Below are positions 42,754-50,990 of a stretch of 64,000 nucleotides of DNA, piece by piece; position 1 is the first letter of the stretch, and each line of letters opens with the position of its first letter. Source of the stretch: Salinibius halmophilus. GTDB taxonomy: Bacteria > Pseudomonadota > Gammaproteobacteria > Pseudomonadales > Natronospirillaceae. The DNA lies in assembly GCF_003577475.1 (NCBI RefSeq), contig NZ_QPEP01000015.1, positions 40,957-104,956 on the forward strand, read 5' to 3'. Below the pieces are notes generated by a model. It saw only the letters and a program-made list of their open reading frames with translations. It ran no database searches and had not been told where the DNA came from. A program made the translations under genes and the position numbers.

Positions 42754-43531
42754 CGCTACCCCACAACGCTTTGCCCACAATAGCCTTTGGCATGCTGGTG
42801 CGTTCACTTTTGCTATGGCAGTGCTGGCGTGGGCCTTGTATGGCACCGACTTCTCGATCAGCCGCTTAATCGCTGGTGTGCCCAACATGTGGACCATTAC
42901 CGGGGAAATGCTACCGCCGGACACCAGCCGCTTTAACGCCATTGTTAGCGCCATTATCACCACCTTACAAATGGCTATCGCAGGTGCGGCAATCGGCATT
43001 GCGCTAAGCATTCCCATAGGGTTTTTGGCGGCTAAAAATACCACCCCTCACCCTTGGCTATACCGTATTTCGCGCGCTTGGTTAACCATGTTGCGCACCG
43101 TACCCGACCTGGCTTGGGCGCTATTTTTTGTTGCGTCGGTAGGGCTTGGGCCGTTTGCCGGTGTGCTCACGCTCATTGTCGACACGGTTGGCTTTTGTGG
43201 CCGCTTTTTTGCTGAAGCGATTGAAGAAACCGACCCACAACCAAATGAAGCGCTGGCTGCTATTGGGGCAAAACCTGTCGATCGCTTCGCGGTCGCCATT
43301 TTGCCAAATGCCTCGGCCAGCATGGTCAATACCAGCCTGTTCTCCTTAGAAAAAGCTGTACGCTCATCGGTTGTGTTGGGGTTGGTTGGGGCTGGCGGCA
43401 TAGGGGTGGAGCTGGCGGTGTCGATGGAGATGTTCCGCTATGACCAAGCGTCGATGATTATTCTGCTGGTATTTCTTTTGGTGTACGGCGTTGAGCGCAT
43501 CAGCAATGCCATTCGCACTCGAATTTTGTAG
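42746..43531 (+). CDS. phnE: Phosphonate ABC transporter permease PhnE-like
   Basis: 261 residues with about six membrane segments. The BPD_transp_1 coupling region EAIEETDPQPNEALAAIGAKPVDRFAVAILP and SLFSLEKAVRSSVVLGLVGAGGIG are typical of PhnE. The start at 42746 overlaps phnC by eight bases, so translation is coupled. Confidence 0.92.
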   Translation: MPNATPQRFAHNSLWHAGAFTFAMAVLAWALYGTDFSISRLIAGVPNMWTITGEMLPPDTSRFNAIVSAIITTLQMAIAGAAIGIALSIPIGFLAAKNTTPHPWLYRISRAWLTMLRTVPDLAWALFFVASVGLGPFAGVLTLIVDTVGFCGRFFAEAIEETDPQPNEALAAIGAKPVDRFAVAILPNASASMVNTSLFSLEKAVRSSVVLGLVGAGGIGVELAVSMEMFRYDQASMIILLVFLLVYGVERISNAIRTRIL

Positions 43532-43554
43532 GTCTGATTTCTATAGGAATTGTT

Positions 43555-44721
43555 ATGTTACACCACATCGAAAACGTTAACGCCCTAACCGCTCAAGGCT
43601 GGATATTTGCCGAACATGTCGTGCTGCAGGATGGCAAAATTGCCAGCATAGCGTCCGACTTTACTCTTGTTGAACAGCCCAACCCCACCGCTCGCTATTT
43701 ATTGCCTGGCATCATCGATGCGCATGGCGATGCATTTGAGCGCCATATTGCACCCAGAACCACCAGTACCTTTCCACTAAACCTAGCGCTCGCAGCGAAT
43801 GATGCCGACCTGATAAGTGCTGGCATTACAACGTTTTATTTAAGCATTACCGATGGCTTTGAACCTGGCATTCGCTCACGCCAAACCGTGCGCCAACTGA
43901 TCGATACCATCGAAGCACTACGACCAGAGCTGCACTGTGATACCCGCATTCATATCCGCCACGAGCAGGCTAACACTGAAGACCATGGTGAGCTGATAAG
44001 CTGGCTTGCAGAGCACCGTATCGACCTGCTCTCGCTCAATAATCATGTGCCACCCGAGGGCGATGACAAGCGGGTGCAGTGCTTTAGCGATAGCCTCAAC
44101 CGGCGCCTCAATATGAGTGATGAGCAAATCAACCAGTTTATTCGCCAGCTCCATCAACAACTTCCCCTTGGCCTTGAGCAATCAGCTGAGCTTGCCGATG
44201 TCGCACAAAAGCAGGGCATTCCACTGGCTAGCCACGATGATAAAGACGCCGATGACGTAGCCGCCGCGATTGCCCGTGGGGTAGCCATTGCCGAGTTTCC
44301 TATGACACTAGATGTGGCAACGCAGTTAAAGGCAGCTGGCATTGCCGTATTGGTTGGCGCGCCTAACCTAGTGCGCGGTGGCTCACATATTGGTGCACTC
44401 GGCGCTGGTGAAGCCATTCAAGCGCAGCAAGTGGATATGCTGTGCAGTGATTATTATTACCCAGCGCTATTTAATGCGCCGTTTATCGCTGCCCAACAAG
44501 GCTTATGCGATTTTATCCAGGCTTGGAAACTAGTGAGCGAAGCACCAGCGCAGGCACTAGGGATTGGCAATATTACTGGCAAAATTGATATTGGCTTTGA
44601 TGGTGACCTGCTGCTGCTCAACAGCCTATCCGGCTCACCACTCGCCATTGAACAAGTGTGGGTGAAAGGCCAACTGGCACTGAACCGGCGTAAATTAGAA
44701 CTTGCACAAATGGATGGATAA
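43555..44721 (+). CDS. phnM: PhnM-like alpha-D-ribose 1-methylphosphonate 5-triphosphate diphosphatase
   Basis: The 388-residue amidohydrolase-fold protein has LLPGIIDAHGDAFERHIAPR, FPLNLALAANDADLISAGITTFYLS and IPLASHDDKD, all typical of PhnM. PhnM cleaves pyrophosphate from the methylphosphonate triphosphate intermediate of the C-P lyase pathway. No phnG-L core or phnNP genes lie in the window. It follows phnE by 23 bases. Confidence 0.88.
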   Translation: MLHHIENVNALTAQGWIFAEHVVLQDGKIASIASDFTLVEQPNPTARYLLPGIIDAHGDAFERHIAPRTTSTFPLNLALAANDADLISAGITTFYLSITDGFEPGIRSRQTVRQLIDTIEALRPELHCDTRIHIRHEQANTEDHGELISWLAEHRIDLLSLNNHVPPEGDDKRVQCFSDSLNRRLNMSDEQINQFIRQLHQQLPLGLEQSAELADVAQKQGIPLASHDDKDADDVAAAIARGVAIAEFPMTLDVATQLKAAGIAVLVGAPNLVRGGSHIGALGAGEAIQAQQVDMLCSDYYYPALFNAPFIAAQQGLCDFIQAWKLVSEAPAQALGIGNITGKIDIGFDGDLLLLNSLSGSPLAIEQVWVKGQLALNRRKLELAQMDG

Positions 44722-44782
44722 CTGGTAATCGCTTTTGCTTGGGGCCTCACTTTAATATAGAGCCCAAATTTGCGAGGGACCC

Positions 44783-45262
44783 ATGCGAATTACCACCAAA
44801 CCAAAAGCGCCTAGCTGGCCTGCGACATTAAAATACTCAATTCCAATAACGCTCATTACCCTGCCACTGAGCTATTGGCTTGTGGGCCATACAGGTGTGG
44901 TCCTGGCTTTGATTTTTTTTGTTTTATCACCTATCTGGACGCTTTTGGAGGCTCGCAATCGCCAGCGGCGCGAGTTTGCCATTGAACTAACCGATATCCA
45001 TCTCGCGCTTTATGATTACCAGCGCCAACAATGGCAAATTCCTCGCAGCGCAATCACGCACTGGCAACTGCTGTACGAACAACAGATTGTGTGTAGTGCC
45101 TTGGTTTATATCGCCGGAAAAGCCTACGAACTTCCATATTTGGATACCCTGCCAGAATCCGACAAAGATGCCCTGCTCACCGCCTTGCGCACGCAATTGG
45201 GTGAGCCGAACGACCGCCACTCATTCGTAGGTTTTACAAACCGAAGGATTGGGGAACAATAA
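44783..45262 (+). CDS. Small membrane protein with PH-like domain; end supplied by a repeat
   Basis: 159 residues with two membrane segments (about 19-57) and a beta-rich C-terminal part (FAIELTDIHLALYDYQRQQWQIPRSAITHWQLL), the same family as the genes at 38589 and 39134. The last twelve codons (VGFTNRRIGEQ and stop) lie inside the two-hairpin repeat at 45227-45303, so the natural C-terminus was replaced. The start has GCGAGGGA before it. The role is unknown. Confidence 0.65.
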   Translation: MRITTKPKAPSWPATLKYSIPITLITLPLSYWLVGHTGVVLALIFFVLSPIWTLLEARNRQRREFAIELTDIHLALYDYQRQQWQIPRSAITHWQLLYEQQIVCSALVYIAGKAYELPYLDTLPESDKDALLTALRTQLGEPNDRHSFVGFTNRRIGEQ

Positions 45263-45303
45263 ACCGTGGCGATATCCGTTTCCCATCAAGTCGTGCAACC
45301 TAC
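45227..45303. repeat. Two-hairpin repeat family, copy B (reverse orientation)
   Basis: Read on the reverse strand, the element starts GTAGGTTGCACG and ends GTTTGTAAAACCTAC, 77 bp apart, so it has GTAGGTT/AACCTAC inverted ends as in copies A and C. Its internal hairpins are weaker. It overlaps the 3' end of the preceding gene and holds its stop codon. Confidence 0.65.
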
Positions 45304-45329
45304 GGAAATTTCGATGACATGAGGGAACC

Positions 45330-45779
45330 ATGAATCATCAAATGAAAATAACCGTCATAAAAAAACGATCAACCGATTTACGCGCTTTGATCATTCCGAT
45401 AATTGTCATCACCCTTACGGCGCTTCTTGTCGGTGATGACTGGCAAGCATCGTTGATTTATGCCTTCAGACTCATTGTGCCAATGATTCTGATAGTCTTC
45501 ATTGTTGAATATTTTGTTGCCCCCTTTGTTAGCTCCAGCCTGCACTATCAAATAGATGAACATCGCTTACGGTTTGGTGGCAAAAGGGTGACCTATTGAC
45601 AAGTGCCACTTATTCATATCACCAAGGTTGAAACCAAGAGTAAAAAGGGCGAGATCGTCGAAGCCATTGTTCATACCGGCAAAGATAGCTTTCAAATGAT
45701 GGAACTCGAGCGCTTTGCACAGGAAGAAGTGGAAGCCATGCTAACAGCGCTGAACCACATCGCGCGCCAGCATGACTGA
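45330..45779 (+). pseudogene. PH-like membrane protein gene broken by an in-frame TGA at codon 90
   Basis: The frame runs 450 bases to TGA at 45777 but has TGA at 45597-45599. The part before it has two membrane segments and YQIDEHRLRFGGKRVTY; the part after reads QVPLIHITKVETKSKKGEIVEAI. In the paralogues at 44783 and 45955 the same place has Trp (QWQIPR, YWRVPR), so a TGG to TGA change explains the break. It could be a recent mutation or a sequencing error. Confidence 0.75.
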
Positions 45780-45825
45780 CTAACTAACTGGTTACCGATA
45801 AGGCGACAGTAGTGGGTTGTAGTGC

Positions 45826-45990
45826 TTAAACAACAAATGGAATGCTAACCGGCAACTTTTGCGAATGGGTCGTTCTATAGTCTGCGCTATATTCAGTGCG
45901 CTTATTACCAAACGAGGTCACTTCGTACTCTCCTTCCGGAAGGATAAATGCAAAGTAAGGTGTGGCAGCCAATCCACCACTTACTGGCGG
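45826..45990 (-). pseudogene. Possible 3' gene fragment, unknown protein
   Basis: On the reverse strand the last 50 codons of a frame read like real protein: AATPYFAFILPEGEYEVTSFG, then a polar stretch and PVSIPFVV before the stop. The sequence upstream of them instead codes, on the other strand, for a PH-like C-terminus. I infer the tail end of a lost gene. No start or domain can be named. Confidence 0.3.
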
Positions 45991-46179
45991 GTACCGCGCA
46001 CTGATATTGTTCGGATTGAACCTAGATTCGAACGTGGTGAGGTGGTTGAGGTACTGATCCATACCGAGCCTGATAGTTTGCAAATGCTGGCACCTAAGCG
46101 TTTTCAGCCAGAGCAGCTACAACAATTGCTATTGAAGCTCTCCAAGGTGACGCAGGCAAACTCCCCATGTCGCGGTTAA
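45955..46179 (+). pseudogene. C-terminal fragment of a PH-like membrane protein gene
   Basis: The frame reads TTYWRVPRTDIVRIEPRFERGEVVEVLIHTEPDSLQM and a helical end, aligning with the second half of the broken gene just upstream (TY-stop-QVPLIHITKVE...). The membrane half is missing: the codons further left show no membrane segment of the family. It is a truncated third copy. The exact left edge is uncertain. Confidence 0.55.
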
Positions 46180-46322
46180 ACTAGCAAATAAATAACCAGG
46201 ATATGCTAGCGTTAAAGCGCAACCTGCAAACAGCACTGGATCGTTCGGTAGTACTGGAAGTAGAGAAGATTCAGCGTTTTGAATAAATGTCGCGTCGGTG
46301 ATGCACGACAAGGAGAAGAACA

Positions 46323-46703
46323 ATGAATACCTGCGTTTGGTTTGAAATTTATGTAACCGATTTGGCCCGTGCTAAAAGCTTTTATGAGCACTTGCTAGAT
46401 GCCGAGATTCCCCCGCTTACCAACCCAACGGGCAATGATGAAGAGATGCTCGCCATCCCAAGTCAAGGTGGCATGGGCGACTATGGCGCAACCGGTGCAT
46501 TAGTAAAATCGAGCAGTCGACAACCTAGTGCTAACGGCACCCTAGTCTATTTTGGCTGTGATGATTGTGCAGCCATGCTAGACCGTGCCGAAGCCGCTGG
46601 CGGCAAGCGCATTCAAGAAAAGACTTCACTGGGTGATTCGGGCAATTTTGCGCTAGCCCAAGACAGCGAAGGCAATATGATTGGTTTTCACTCGGGCGGC
46701 TAA
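46323..46703 (+). CDS. VOC (glyoxalase/dioxygenase) family protein
   Basis: 126 residues with VWFEIYVTDLARAKSFYEHLLDAE at the start and FALAQDSEGNMIGFHS at the end, the paired beta-alpha-beta-beta-beta modules of the VOC superfamily. The reaction is unknown; the set is common among small cytosolic enzymes and binding proteins. An AAGGAGAAGAA site precedes the ATG. Confidence 0.88.
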   Translation: MNTCVWFEIYVTDLARAKSFYEHLLDAEIPPLTNPTGNDEEMLAIPSQGGMGDYGATGALVKSSSRQPSANGTLVYFGCDDCAAMLDRAEAAGGKRIQEKTSLGDSGNFALAQDSEGNMIGFHSGG

Positions 46704-46786
46704 CACTGTTAGCGCTAATGGGATCTGTCGCAACAATTTGTCGCTTCACTTATGTTAAGGTGCGCTAAAAATACAAGGACTTTTCA

Positions 46787-47713
46787 GTGAAGCGCTTTTT
46801 ATTTGTTGTTTTCGCACTCGCCGGCTGTGATGCTTCTATACCGAACGAGGCACCAAACGATCCACTCCAGACCCCAGCTTCCTCGTTAGAGCAGTACCCC
46901 AAAATTTTGGCGGAACTTAGCTTGGCAAGCAGTGTTCGTGCGGATATTTTTTCGGCTAGCGCCCCGATGGGCGGTTGCCGTTACCGAGCAGGCACTGTGA
47001 AAGATTGCTCGGACTTTGCTACGCAAAACTTTACTAGCGTTCAGTCATTCCCTTATCTGAGCAGTGGTGCTATCGAGATCGTTACCTACGATCAAATAAC
47101 CCATACCTTTACCAGAGACGGCAACAACGTTCACCTTTCAAAAAACTACGTGCTGCAGGGCGCAACGCAGGCGAGCAATGTCACCGTCATGGCGCTAACG
47201 AACTTTAGCCCCCAAGTAAACCTACAAGACACGCCTATTTTTTCTAGCTTGCAGTGTGACCAACTGTCTGGCTGCGAGTTACCAAAAGCGTTCAACAGCG
47301 GAATAGCGTTTGGGCATGGCAGCCACCAGGTGACGGCGAATTATTCTCTAACCCTAGACAACAGCTTTTCTAATTTCGGCGACAGCTCGTACCCCAGCCT
47401 ACCAATAAAATTGAGCTTCCCTTGCCAAACAGATCTGACATGTAGCTTAGACAGAGCAACAGGTGATATTACCGGCAACGACGATATTGTGCTGGGTCTA
47501 GCGACGAAACAGGAAGTTGGGCTGGGGTATACCATCTACACCTTACCAGCAAGTGTTTTAACAGATACCACCCACATTGTTACACAAGGTGATAACACCT
47601 CCTTTGCTTTCACCGATTGGCACAAAGACACTACGGTCATGACTGGTAAGGCGGTATTGTTCAATGAAACAGCGTACAACGACGTGCTTCGATATTTTGC
47701 TGAGCAAAAGTAA
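46787..47713 (+). CDS. Lipoprotein, unknown
   Basis: 308 residues from a GTG behind AAGGAC. The short signal ends FALAGC, and the next residues (DASIPNEAPND) resemble the lipoprotein at 15296. The mature part is rich in Ser, Thr, Asn and aromatic residues, with about seven further Cys in pairs (CDQLSGC, CQTDLTC), so disulfides are likely. It looks all-beta. No family is recognised. Confidence 0.68.
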   Translation: MKRFLFVVFALAGCDASIPNEAPNDPLQTPASSLEQYPKILAELSLASSVRADIFSASAPMGGCRYRAGTVKDCSDFATQNFTSVQSFPYLSSGAIEIVTYDQITHTFTRDGNNVHLSKNYVLQGATQASNVTVMALTNFSPQVNLQDTPIFSSLQCDQLSGCELPKAFNSGIAFGHGSHQVTANYSLTLDNSFSNFGDSSYPSLPIKLSFPCQTDLTCSLDRATGDITGNDDIVLGLATKQEVGLGYTIYTLPASVLTDTTHIVTQGDNTSFAFTDWHKDTTVMTGKAVLFNETAYNDVLRYFAEQK

Positions 47714-47738
47714 AAAGGGGCTCGGTAAGAGCCCCTTT
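47714..47738. terminator. Bidirectional terminator
   Basis: AAAGGGGCTC and GAGCCCCTTT form a perfect 10-bp stem around GGTAA, overlapping the lipoprotein stop and facing the end of the convergent gene. Confidence 0.8.
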
Positions 47739-47764
47739 AATATGACTTAGATGCAATGTGTTAA

Positions 47765-48151
47765 TTAGGCTGGCTGGAATACCCAGTCGATGGCTTCATT
47801 TTCATCGTCAAAGTGCTTAACGTTGCCAGAAATAAACCAGCTACCTACTTTAGCTGCCAAGTCTTGCCATTTGCGGTTACCGTAAATGGCAACTTTTTCA
47901 ATTTCACTGCCGTGCTTGAGGCCAAATTTAAAGTCGTCCCACGCGGCACGAGCCTCCCAGCCTTCAAGTTCACTACCGTCGACAAATATATTGACGACCG
48001 GCTTGTCTACTTTTTCAAGCGCTGCGTCGATCATCGGCGTGATCTTTTCAAAATCTTCGTGTGTAAGCTTGCCCTTAGCCTTCAAGACAAGAAAGAACTG
48101 GTTTTCTGCGCGTTCAATGCCAATTGAAATACCATGTCTTTCAATTTTCAT
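47765..48151 (-). CDS. SpoIIAA-like (STAS-related) protein
   Basis: 128 residues with FFLVLKAKGKLTHEDFEKITPMIDAAL, NIFVDGSELEGWEARAAWDDFKFG and VAIYGNRKWQ, the pattern of the SpoIIAA-like/DUF3478 family, which has a STAS-type fold that can bind lipids. No signal peptide is seen. An AGGAGG site precedes the ATG. The role in this organism is unknown. Confidence 0.88.
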   Translation of the reverse strand: MKIERHGISIGIERAENQFFLVLKAKGKLTHEDFEKITPMIDAALEKVDKPVVNIFVDGSELEGWEARAAWDDFKFGLKHGSEIEKVAIYGNRKWQDLAAKVGSWFISGNVKHFDDENEAIDWVFQPA

Positions 48152-48348
48152 TCGCTACCTCCTTTGCAGGATGTATGAATTGATGCCACAACCTTAGTAA
48201 CCGGCAGCGCATTCTGTCAAACAGGCGGGAAAGCTCGCATTAAGTTAGATTCATTCAATCAGGAATACTGAAATACCGCGAGTACCCTGATGACTGCAAC
48301 GAGTTCCATGAGAAAACTTCCTTTTATTAATGATCAGTATCTGGGAGC

Positions 48349-48795
48349 TTACCAGTTAACCCACCACGTATCGCGTGATTGATGGACAATTTTGTTTGCA
48401 ACATCCGTTGAAATAAGCGCACGAATACCCGGCGCTTTCGCAAACCTAAGTTCCACCAAATCTCCGATGGCCGTTTGACGCGTTTTAGCTTCGATATCAG
48501 CCAATGGAATGGCACTTATCTGCGGGTGGCCAAGGCCAAAACCTGGCTGCATAAATATGCGAAGACAGTCGCCATCCACGGCCATATTGACAGAGCTTTT
48601 GTAGCTAATATAACCCAGACGAAATGCGGCTAGGCTAAAACTCGTACCGTTTAAAAGCTGGCTATTTTTCTGTTCAGCGTAGGCTGTATGTAACTTATGC
48701 CATTGACCGAATCGGCCTATGCAGTAATAACCAACAAAAAAAACGACAACCAAGATGACAATATAGTGAAGAATTGAAAGCTCTGGCACGGCCAC
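48349..48795 (-). CDS. Membrane-anchored protein of unknown function
   Basis: About 148 residues from a GTG behind AAAGG. One N-terminal membrane segment (HYIVILVVVFFVGYYCIG) is followed by a beta-rich part with SSVNMAVDGDCLRIFMQPGFGLGHP and DLVELRFAK. This could be another distant PH-like domain, which is only a suggestion. Confidence 0.6.
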   Translation of the reverse strand: MAVPELSILHYIVILVVVFFVGYYCIGRFGQWHKLHTAYAEQKNSQLLNGTSFSLAAFRLGYISYKSSVNMAVDGDCLRIFMQPGFGLGHPQISAIPLADIEAKTRQTAIGDLVELRFAKAPGIRALISTDVANKIVHQSRDTWWVNW

Positions 48796-48988
48796 TTACC
48801 TTTGAAAATGCATGCCCCACTATATCAGAATGCGACGACGAACCTCGCTTTACAAAATATACAGAGTATCGCTATGATGATTTTTATCGGCTAACCCTAA
48901 GCCTCCCCCCTCCATTGGGAAAGCACATGTCATGTATGGGTTCAGCAACCTTGTATTTCTGCATGACAAAAAGGTACGGATGGATAGG

Positions 48989-49729
48989 TTAAACCACCCC
49001 AAAAAACCGTAACCCTAAACGCACCATGGCCGCGCCGCCCGCGGCCAACATATACATAAAGAAAAACGCCGAGCCTGCGCCCGCGGCCGTACCCCAGTGC
49101 TTTGCTTGGCGCAGCAATAACCAGAAGAAGCCAACAACGCCCAAACCAAGGCAGATCCAGAAGTATTCGGTGAAAAACGGCAGCACTAAAAAGCCAATTG
49201 CCGCGACACCAAGCAAGCCAGTTTGTTTTGGATTTTTGTTTAGCAGGTTAGCCAAAATAATCACACCGTAAGCAGCGTATGGCCACCAAACAAGCCAAGC
49301 GCTTTTTGGTTGCTCTATGATGGGTTTCGCAGCTTCAACACCTTGCTCTGTTTGATCAAACAAGTCCCATATCGCGACGCCATCGAGCACGACTAACCAA
49401 TAAATCAGCAGAATGATCATTGCCAAACCGGGCAATGTCGCCAACATCATCTCGGCGCCCGAGCGCAGATAATTTTTGCGCCACAAAATAGATTGTGCCG
49501 CCATGCCAGCAAGCAAAATAGCCACTAAGCCCACTGCCACCGGCCAAAAGTTATCGGTGTAGAAAAACACCAAGAAGGGTGCGAACATCATCACCGAGTC
49601 ACTACTGCGATGCTCAGAGTATTCAACATACTCAGAGCTCGCTCGTAGCCGTAAATGCTCGCGGCAGTCCTTTATTAACCCTGCGATAACTGCCAATAGC
49701 ACTAGTGGTAATGCGATTACTTCACTCAT
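48989..49729 (-). CDS. Polytopic membrane protein, unknown
   Basis: From the ATG at 49729 the protein has 246 residues and about seven membrane segments, with a short soluble loop (DQTEQGVEAAKPIIEQPKS). The end AKHWGTAAGAGSAFFFMYMLAAGGAAMVRLGLRFFG is glycine- and alanine-rich. No family is recognised. A TTG six codons upstream is an alternative start. Confidence 0.65.
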   Translation of the reverse strand: MSEVIALPLVLLAVIAGLIKDCREHLRLRASSEYVEYSEHRSSDSVMMFAPFLVFFYTDNFWPVAVGLVAILLAGMAAQSILWRKNYLRSGAEMMLATLPGLAMIILLIYWLVVLDGVAIWDLFDQTEQGVEAAKPIIEQPKSAWLVWWPYAAYGVIILANLLNKNPKQTGLLGVAAIGFLVLPFFTEYFWICLGLGVVGFFWLLLRQAKHWGTAAGAGSAFFFMYMLAAGGAAMVRLGLRFFGVV

Positions 49730-49782
49730 AACGCCCGCAACATCCAAGTTGTTTCAACTAAGCCAGTGTACTTTTTTCGCCA

Positions 49783-50691
49783 CTAGAGCGCACTTTTGAG
49801 CGGCAAATACACATCGGTAATGGCTTCATGCTCGGCTACTTCTGGGAAAAAGCGAATTCGCTCAAGGAAAATGGGAAAGTCGGCTAACATTTCGCCATTT
49901 TCGGGTAGCCATTTTCCATAGAGGTAAGTTACAACGGCTTCGATGCCATCATCACTTCCAATATGGCGAACACAAGCACAGCGCATTGCGGGTATCGCAT
50001 CGTTCACCACGCCTTGCGCGTTAGCGGCAACAGGTTCTTTCACTTCGCAGGCAATACCAAAACGATAATCCTCTGGCATCACCTCATTTGGATCATCATA
50101 GAGCAGGTTAAAGGTTCGGCTTTTTGATGGAGGCGTGGCATTGGCTTTGCGCCAGTCGATAAATTGAGCAATCGACTGCCCCAAGTATTGCTGTGCACCT
50201 TGGTGTTGGTACAAGGCGATTTTAGTGGCAGGAAAGTCGACAATCGTGACGGGCATATTGATTGGATTGAGCATGGTTTGGCTCCGCATATTAACAATGG
50301 GTTCAAAGAGTTGTTGCCATTGTGGACCGTCAATCAACCCTGCTCCGGTTTCTGCAAATTGTATTGGGCTTAACGCAAAATGCTGCTTAAAGGCGCGACT
50401 AAACGACTCATGGTTCTGATAACCGCAGTCCAAGGCCACATCAATCACTTTGACTTCTCGATAAGCCAACTGGTAAGCCGCCCGCTTAAGCCTTAACAAC
50501 TTGATCAACTGCATCACCGACACACCAAAATAAGCCTTAAACTGGCGATGAAAATGATACTTCGACAAGTGTGCATGTTGGCACAAAGCGCCTAAACTAA
50601 GCGGCTGCTCAAGGTTTTGCTCAATATAACCAACGAGCACCTCGAATCGTTTTTGATACGAAGACGTATTTTCAAACTTCTCAGGGGCCAT
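49783..50691 (-). CDS. AraC family regulator with GyrI-like effector domain
   Basis: 302 residues. The N-terminal AraC double HTH (about 14-115) has LGALCQHAHLSKYHFHRQFK and VIDVALDCGYQNHESFSRAFKQHF. The C-terminal GyrI-like (SOUL-type) domain (about 150-300) has ATKIALYQHQGAQQYLG and ends in FLERIRFFPEVAEHEAITDVYLPLK. This domain order, as in Rob, usually senses small hydrophobic or cationic ligands. The target is unknown. Confidence 0.88.
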   Translation of the reverse strand: MAPEKFENTSSYQKRFEVLVGYIEQNLEQPLSLGALCQHAHLSKYHFHRQFKAYFGVSVMQLIKLLRLKRAAYQLAYREVKVIDVALDCGYQNHESFSRAFKQHFALSPIQFAETGAGLIDGPQWQQLFEPIVNMRSQTMLNPINMPVTIVDFPATKIALYQHQGAQQYLGQSIAQFIDWRKANATPPSKSRTFNLLYDDPNEVMPEDYRFGIACEVKEPVAANAQGVVNDAIPAMRCACVRHIGSDDGIEAVVTYLYGKWLPENGEMLADFPIFLERIRFFPEVAEHEAITDVYLPLKSAL

Positions 50692-50990
50692 ATTGATTCC
50701 AAAAGGTTGCTGATGCTAGTGAATACCCACAAAGGCAAACACAGTTTGCTTTATGGGCAGTCACATAGCTTGACCGATATTGCTGACTTTTTAGTAGCTA
50801 GCTAGCCTCGATAACGGTAAGCAGCTTGGCACCAATGCCTTACGCACTGGAGTGAACAAATAGCGCCAGCACTTCAAAGTGCGCTGACATCGACTGGATT
50901 CGAAGCCATATTAGCTTTAAAGAAGTCGCTACCTGCTTCACCATTCATTCGGTTTTATCAACCACAAGCAAAAACAGTCCTCCTGCTCAT
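50692..50990. other. Intergenic stretch, possibly decayed coding sequence
   Basis: No intact gene is seen. On the forward strand, about 50817-51020 is open without a start codon and reads like protein (SEQIAPALQSALTSTGFEAI, then LPASPFIRFYQ). I cannot name a family and treat it as a possible remnant. Confidence 0.3.

Noticed and set aside
45597..45599. In-frame TGA as a selenocysteine codon
   Set aside because: Paralogues have Trp, not Cys, at this place and the family is not redox-active, so a nonsense change is simpler.
46203..46286. 27-codon frame before the VOC gene
   Set aside because: Too short and without a convincing ribosome site or recognisable pattern; chance cannot be excluded.
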